DNA from: Chamaecrista fasciculata
Taxonomy: Eukaryota; Streptophyta; Magnoliopsida; Fabales; Fabaceae
Length of the DNA stretch: 64,000 bases
Assembly (NCBI GenBank): GCA_003254925.1
Contig: QANZ01052375.1
Span: forward strand, 69,569 to 133,568
Direction of reading: 5' to 3'
The notes under the pieces were generated by a model. It was given only the letters and a program-made list of their open reading frames with translations, searched no databases and was not told where the DNA came from. The position numbers were made by a program, and so were the translations under genes. Of the stretch, positions 57,815 to 64,000 are shown in pieces; the stretch's first letter is position 1, and each line of letters opens with the position of its first letter.

Positions 57815-58248
57815 NNNNNNNNNNNNNNNNNNNNNNNNNNNNNNNNNNNNNNNNNNNNNNNNNNNNNNNNNNNNNNNNNNNNNNNNNNNNNNNNNNNNNN
57901 NNNNNNNNNNNNNNNNNNNNNNNNNNNNNNNNNNNNNNNNNNNNNNNNNNNNNNNNNNNNNNNNNNNNNNNNNNNNNNNNNNNNNNNNNNNNNNNNNNNN
58001 NNNNNNNNNNNNNNNNNNNNNNNNNNNNNNNNNNNNNNNNNNNNNNNNNNNNNNNNNNNNNNNNNNNNNNNNNNNNNNNNNNNNNNNNNNNNNNNNNNNN
58101 NNNNNNNNNNNNNNNNNNNNNNNNNNNNNNNNNNNNNNNNNNNNNNNNNNNNNNNNNNNNNNNNNNNNNNNNNNNNNNNNNNNNNNNNNNNNNNNNNNNN
58201 NNNNNNNNNNNNNNNNNNNNNNNNNNNNNNNNNNNNNNNNNNNNNNNN
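57815..58248. other. Assembly gap (434 N)
   Basis: Undetermined bases bounded by T homopolymers on both sides (57806-57814 and 58249-58258). Open frames spanning it are artefacts. Content is unknown; the matching T runs suggest that a low-complexity or repeat sequence was unresolved. Confidence 0.98.
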
Positions 58249-58258
58249 TTTTTTTTTT

Positions 58259-59307
58259 GAACAACTGGTGCTTTGATAATATATAGAAAAAGTAATAAGA
58301 TGAGTTTGAAAAATTGTATATGTTGACATGCCTGTAAATCAGTGAACAAATTAACTATTATTATCGACGGTAGAAATCTCAATTACAAAAAAATCAAAAC
58401 CAGACACAACCAATCATTATATTTAATCCAAAATCAATGTTTGTTCTCCAACTAACTAATACTGATTCAGTGATTTTGAATTTAAAGTATTTTGTAAGAA
58501 AAAAAATGAGAGAAAGATGTAAGTAAAAGTTAACAAAAAAAAAAAAAATGTAAGTACATTTGTTTTATTGTTTTGTTAAATTTTTTTAAAAAATAAAGCT
58601 TATGCATAAATTAAGAAAATCTTGATCAACAAATTAAGGTAACATATAGCAATATACTATACATATCAATCAATCCATGTTAAAGTAGATGCATTTTTGT
58701 TTTTGTTGAAAAAAAGGAAAGAAACAGACAACAACTGTGGAGTCAAGTAACGGGGTCAGTAGGGATGATCATGATTCATGAGTACATAGGATGATATATA
58801 TATATATATATATAGAATAGTATTATGATTCATGAATTTGGACTCATAGATGAGCGAAAATCAACATCAATCTTTATATTGTACTTACCGTATAGTCTAA
58901 TCTATATACCTAAATTTGAACTCAAGAGAAATTTTAAAATAAATTATTTTTTAATATATAAAATTTATTTTCATCTTTTTTATTTAGAATTACTAAAAAT
59001 TAAAATATATAAATATAAATAAAAATATATTATTAGAATGTTTTAATAGGTATGAAATATTTAACATTTTCCTCAGCCTAAATTAAAGTATTATATTTTT
59101 ATTTATAAAAATAAATAATTATTATTATGAATAGGTACTATTATATCTAGACTAAGACCCGTTGGGATTAGACCTACATCTAAATCCAAATTTATAAAAT
59201 AAAATTTCAAAGTCTCCATTGATTAAATTTGAGTATTTTAATCAGGCCTAATAGTCACTTGAAGTTAAAACTTAAAACACATTAATTCTAGATGACTTGA
59301 ATATACA

Positions 59308-59341
<34 letters not shown>

Positions 59342-60345
59342 TATTAGTATTAGAAACTGATCGATCTACAAAGTGCTTTTCTTTTCTTTTGGGGCTTAGG
59401 CCCCTTGTTTGTCCCCCACAAAAGAATATATGTACAAGTAAATCAAAACAAAAAATACCACTTATATTTAAGTGTTCCACTTAATTAAGTAAAGTCACGT
59501 GTATAATTGTATAGATAGATCATAGATAATACGTCTTTGTTGAAGGGAAAGCTTTACTAATTTAAAGTCACTAATAATATAATGAAGTATCGCTCCAATA
59601 AAATCTGCCTCCCCAAGAGGGAAACGACAGGCCTAATTAACAAATACCTTTTTTGAATATATACACTCACACAACAAGGATTAAAGAACAATTGTTTGTA
59701 AATTATGAATTAATGTAGTCGTGATGTTGTTTTTGTAAAGAAAATAATATAAATTTAAATTTTGGAAATTAAAAGGCATTTATTTTAAAAATAAAGGCCT
59801 TAATCATAATTACTTGACTCATCAATATAAATCTTATACTGGTATATAATTAATAAATAAATAAATAAAACAAGTATTCTAATTAATGAATTGTTTATAT
59901 GTGTTTTATCACACTATACCTTTTTTTTTTTATGAAATTATCACAGTATACCTGACTTGATCATTATATTACTCCAGTTCAAATTATGACACTATTTTAA
60001 TAAAAGTCGTCGCTATAGCTCATAATGTTACTCATTTTGCTCATGATGCAATATCAATCCACTTAATCCGCAGCTGTTTCATAATAAGTTAATAACCATG
60101 AAGTATCGTGGCATTATTAAAAAGGTGTTTGGCACAGGTATAATGCAACACAGCAATAAAGTTTATTGCTCGTCTCATCTTCCATTTGAGTCCTCTGGCG
60201 TATCATAAATTAAAGAAGAATTTGTAATATATTAAATATATATATATATATTTAGCCTTACATACATATCTTAATTAAGAGTAGAAAGCTTAACTGTGCT
60301 TATGTGGTCCTCAATTGATTTAGTAACCATTGTTATATATATATA
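58259..60345. other. AT-rich intergenic, no gene seen
   Basis: About 2.1 kb with (TA)n at 58795-58814 and 59319-59343 and TACATACATA at 59301-59316. No coding region or RNA gene supported; the 71 aa minus-strand frame at 59265-59480 is built on the microsatellite. Confidence 0.45.
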
Positions 60346-60525
60346 TCTTATATTATATGGCTACACCCCTGTCTGGTCGTCCATGTTTAAAACTATAGTC
60401 TATGAAATTAAAAATAAGAGGAAAATTATTATTTGATCCCTTTTTTTTTACTGTGTTAACGATTTAGTCCCTCATTTATTTTACATATATATTTGCGTGC
60501 CTGTTAGGGCACGCAAAGCCCCTAG
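60346..60525 (+). mobile_element. Mini-Helitron (180 bp)
   Basis: It starts TCTTATATTATATGGCTACA after A, and ends with the hairpin GCGTGCC-TGTTAG-GGCACGC, AAAGCC, then CTAG before T. No target duplication and no coding, as expected. It is homologous throughout to the minus-strand copy at 49612-49795 (shared GGTCGTCCATGTTTAAAAC and AATTAAAAATAAGAGGAAAA). Confidence 0.88.
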
Positions 60526-60687
60526 TATATATATATATATATATATGGATGGATATGGATAGATTATGGATCATACATATTTTAGTGCAAAATATACTTA
60601 ATGAAATGGGTATTGATTGCCAACAATGATGAAATAATAATTAGCACATTGATTACAGATTTACGATGTATCTTACACTTTTTTTTT

Positions 60688-61231
60688 AGAGAAAACTTAT
60701 TATTTAGTCCCTCATTTTTCACTTAATTAATAATTTGGTCTCTCAATTATCAAAATAGACTAGTTAGTTTCTCATTTATCATAATCGTCAACTATTTAGT
60801 TCATTAGTTATTACCCTCTAAGTAACTTGATGACATAGATATTAAGTATTGACATAATGCCGTTAAATACCAATCTAACATCCTAATCACTTAAAGTAAA
60901 CTAAACTGAATCAACAAACCTAAGAAATAAACCAAACCAAACCTTAAAAGAGAAGGTAAAAATTAGGGGAAGATGGACCAAATAGTTGATTTTAAAACTA
61001 AAAGACCAAATAATTGCACATATAGCATTAATATGTGACATTTAATATAATACATGCATGTGCATTTAACGGTCAAGTCATTAGTGTAAGTGACAGAGAG
61101 ATACTATATATATAAAGACTAACCAATTGACTTTTGTAATTACTGAGGAACCAACTAGTATATTTCAATAATATAAAGACCAAATTGTTGAAATTGTGAA
61201 AAATGAGAGACCAAATAACAAATTTTCTCCT
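60688..61231. mobile_element. Foldback element with TTTAGTCCCTC arms
   Basis: GAGAAAACTTATTATTTAGTCC at the left is mirrored by GACCAAATAACAAATTTTCTC at the right; both carry CATTTTTCAC / GTGAAAAATG. The middle is AT-rich with no coding. No target duplication was recognised. Confidence 0.55.
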
Positions 61232-61849
61232 TTTTTCTATGTTAAACTTTAAAGTTTAGAGACAGTTATCTTGAGAGAAAATTGGCTCTCTAAAGATGAG
61301 AGCTTGTGCTTAGTTATAACTGCTCCATTTTTTTTTTTGAAATCATAGGTTTTTTTTTTGTCTAATAATCTAATAGTTTAGAGTAAAATTAATTTCATTT
61401 AAGCTAGAAGAACAAACTAAGTACACGACGTGAACCATTGTACCAAACTATTCTTTGATCGAACCTAAATCGTGCAGCTCCATTTGAATTATTGTACTTC
61501 ATTTGAATTTTGAGGCAACGGACACTATAAATTCTATCAGGTCATTCACGTGTTATCAGCTAGACATAATATTGTTGAGAAAGTTTTTCGGTGCAGTTTT
61601 TAAAACAATTTTATTTTATTTTTGTTCTTCCCCTATTTGTTGCTTTTGTTTCCCCATTTTCCATTTCCAGCTCGCTTTGCATTTGTACTTTTATATATGG
61701 AAGATTATGGTGGTTGCATCAATTATAGCAGTTGAGTCAGCTCTAAATAGTGAAGATCATCTATATATGTACGTAGCAAGTTAAGTACTAATTAAAGAGG
61801 AACAAAAATAAAAGAACCAAGCAGATACCTCGAAACGAACCAAAAAAAA
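61232..61849. other. Intergenic, no gene seen
   Basis: AT-rich. The 93 aa frame at 61503-61784 is hydrophobic and low in complexity, with no domain. It ends in an A run and an N at 61850. Confidence 0.4.
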
Positions 61850-61850
61850 N

Positions 61851-61895
61851 TGAGGCTTTGCGTGCCCTAACAGACACGCAAATATGTATGTAAAA
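61851..61895 (-). mobile_element. Broken Helitron 3' end
   Basis: GCTTTGCGTGCCCTAACAGACACGCAAATAT is the complement of the Helitron 3' hairpin seen at 49612 and 60525. The CTAG terminus itself is lost at the N at 61850, and the inward sequence soon differs from the other two copies. It is a third family member or a different-length copy truncated by assembly. Confidence 0.6.
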
Positions 61896-62911
61896 TATAA
61901 AATTATTTAAAAATAATTTGTTAAGAGAGAATATCATATGGTACCAAAGTGTCACTTTTTAAATCACCGAGTACTAAAGTGAAATATGACCAAACTATAG
62001 AGTACTAAAGTGTAATTTACCATTTTTTAATGGAGTTTAAAATATTAATGAAAATCAAAACTAACTTGTTTGAGGTGTGAGTTAGAAAAAAGTGGATGAC
62101 TTCTTTTTCTTTTTTATCTTTTTAATTCATTAATTTTGACCAACGTGTGAAGTCATGTAATATAATATTGATATAGATATATATGCTGTGACGGAATTGA
62201 ACTGAGGCTATATATATATATTGTGACATGAATTGTTTCACTTGGCTGGCTAGTGTGAAGCAAGTTGTAAACTCAAAACATTTGTTGTTTTTTATTGTGT
62301 CGCTGGTCGCTGGTCACGTCTTCACAGAATCGGAAAAATACATAATTTAGATTTAGATATTCGTTTTTGTTTTCATCCTTGATTTTCGGAGCAACAATAT
62401 TTGTTCTTGTCATCTTTGTTTCTTGCATCCCTTCAAGTACTTAAATTGTAAAATTGTAAAATTGAAAAATTTCATATATTTGACTGAGGTGGTCGCCCTT
62501 CCAAATCTCTCATTAAAAAATGTATACTCATGAAAAAAATCCATTCTTCCAAGTTTTTTTCTCACATGTCTGATCTTTTATTGGAGGTCTTTTACAGAAA
62601 AATTTATCTTATGAATCATTCTTGTAGGTTTACAAACTACTCTAACTATTGAACTAGTAAGTGTCCATGACCAAACCCACTTCACAGTATATAATTTTTT
62701 TAGGCAAATGTATCATTGTTTTCTTTTAATTTTATATCAATTTTCAATTGTGTTTTTAATATTTGCTTGTTATCAATTTTGTCTCCAAAATTTATTTTAT
62801 CTTTAATTAAATATTAACGACAGATTCTATATTAACTAATGACATACAATATAAAATTAATAGTGATAAACTAAAAGTAAACCAAAGCTTACCTAGTTCG
62901 AACAAAGGGGC
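61896..62911. other. AT-rich intergenic, no gene seen
   Basis: Holds a few AGTACTAAAGTG repeats at 61970-62020 and otherwise plain AT-rich DNA. No gene supported. Confidence 0.4.
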
Positions 62912-63327
62912 TGTTAGAGCAGTGAATCACGAAGTAACCTGCAAAGACTTCACAGGGAAGCCCTGTGAAGGATACTTCGATGATCAAGTTAGAGGGAATT
63001 CGATATGAGAGAGTAAGAGAATTCAGAATACGAATAAAAAGCTAACTTTCTCCTGACGAAATATGAGAGTATTTACAGAGTAGATGAGTGAGGTGATGGC
63101 TGAAGAAAACTTTTGCACCCCATGATTCATAGTCATGAAAGAAGAGGGAGTCTAAAGAAAGTGGAGCATGACCATCGTGGGAGAGTGGGCATTCACAGAA
63201 CAACCGCTCGCCCGTCCTGCTTGTGACGTGGGTTTGACCAAGTCAGGGGTCGTCTCGAAATGCACGGGAGCAGGGCTTGACCAGGTCCAATGGTCAAGTA
63301 GGCAAACGCCCAAATTGTGAGGTATCA
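62912..63327 (-). mobile_element. LTR remnant (about 416 bp)
   Basis: On the minus strand it starts TGATACCTCACAATTTGGGC and ends CACTGCTCTAACA, giving TG...CA termini. It is richer in GC than its flanks. It contains a TAAATAC promoter-like site, then CTCTCTCATATCG and CTAACTTGATCATCGAAG, the R-U5 style of plant Gypsy LTRs, and a CTTCACAGGG-AAG-CCCTGTGAAG hairpin near 62970. No target duplication or internal region is seen. Boundaries are tentative. Confidence 0.5.
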
Positions 63328-64000
63328 AATAGAAAATAAAATTCAAATCCTAACTCAGATTAAAAAAAAAAGTAAAAAAATTAGAATTAAAAAAATTTCA
63401 CCAATGTCAATGATATAAACCTTTGATGGGATAAAAAGATTAGTGCTCTCTGTACCCAAAAAAAAAAAAAAGATTAGTGCTCACTTCACAAATATACGAA
63501 GCCACATGGGAACCTTTTAAGGTGATGGTAATTGGTAAGGTAATCTTAACATCCGTGAAAGGCCATAACATATAAAGCTATAAACCTATAACTGTACTAT
63601 AGCAACAAATCAAGCCAGAAAAAAGATTAATTCGTATCTGTGTCGTACCAATTCTGGGGACCAACAAATCTGTTACTTTCACAAAATCAAAACCATAATC
63701 CTCTCTCTTCTCTTTATTTTTGTGTCTCTGGTCAACTTTTATGTTTGAGGCTGCCAAGCCACTATTCCCTCTACCCCTTCAACTTCCATTTTAATGCCTT
63801 CGTTTTGTTTAATTTGTTAATTGTTACCCATAAACTAGTCCGCACGTGCTTAACGATCCTTTTGCTGCATGCTTTCTTCACAAATTTGTTGGTAATTAAT
63901 CGGGTCTTAATTATAATTAACTTCAAATAAAAATTCCCTACTACGACATCACGAGACCAAGTTCTAAAACTGCTGATGCCATCTATGAAAAGGCAAACAC
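63328..64000. other. Intergenic, window end
   Basis: AT-rich with a 13-A run at 63460-63472 and a short duplicate (AAAAAGATTAGTGCTC) at 63436 and 63470 around it. The 96 aa frame at 63640-63930 has no recognisable domain. No gene supported. Confidence 0.4.

Noticed and set aside
57749-58382. Frames of 170-190 aa across the N stretch
   Set aside because: They are artefacts of the assembly gap.
63640-63930. 96 aa frame near the window end
   Set aside because: No domain, Leu/Phe/Ser-rich composition as expected by chance in AT-rich DNA, and no supporting promoter or splice context.

Overview
This 64 kb window is nuclear DNA from a flowering plant, almost certainly a eudicot. It is strongly AT-rich, its genes are split by AT-rich introns with GT/AG borders, and it carries plant-only families (sieve element occlusion, FANTASTIC FOUR, JINGUBANG-type WD40, ABCB exporters) together with plant MULE, hAT, Helitron, LINE and LTR remnants. 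No CRISPR array, operon, rRNA or tRNA was seen. The species cannot be fixed from the sequence.

Five intact-looking genes are present. A secreted GH5 glycosidase with a C-terminal ricin-B-like domain lies at 6669-14186 (+, 4 exons, 557 aa). A sieve element occlusion (phloem P-protein) gene lies at 15561-19375 (+, 7 exons, 703 aa). A single-exon JINGUBANG-like seven-repeat WD40 protein lies at 27441-28823 (-, 460 aa). An ABCB full transporter of the ABCB8/15 type lies at 31248-37233 (-, 7 exons, 1245 aa). A FANTASTIC FOUR-like protein lies at 56517-57425 (+, 302 aa). In every spliced model the exon phases join without a frameshift. The genes look functionally independent.

The rest is repeat-rich intergenic DNA. 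Many elements could be delimited to the base by target-site duplications (TSDs). Five palindromic elements and MITEs have exact 9-bp TSDs and ends of the GGCC/GGTCC type (3505-4025, 8364-10333, 11889-12257, 13092-13473, 21975-23951). A composite palindrome with a 9-bp TSD at 47313-48671 carries part of a WIP-type zinc-finger gene. There are two hAT-type MITEs with 8-bp TSDs (1792-2310, 17244-17846), two 180-184 bp mini-Helitrons plus a broken third end, a 5'-truncated LINE with a 12-bp TSD (25822-26317), two deleted LINE derivatives, and a 2.1 kb solo LTR with a 5-bp TSD (38633-40745).

The most interesting theme is a set of nested palindromic MULE-like elements. They share arms but hold different GC-rich central cargo, and in one case the cargo is a recognisable transcription-factor fragment. 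A 434-base assembly gap lies at 57815-58248, and single Ns at 5088, 51876, 54501 and 61850 mark further assembly scars.
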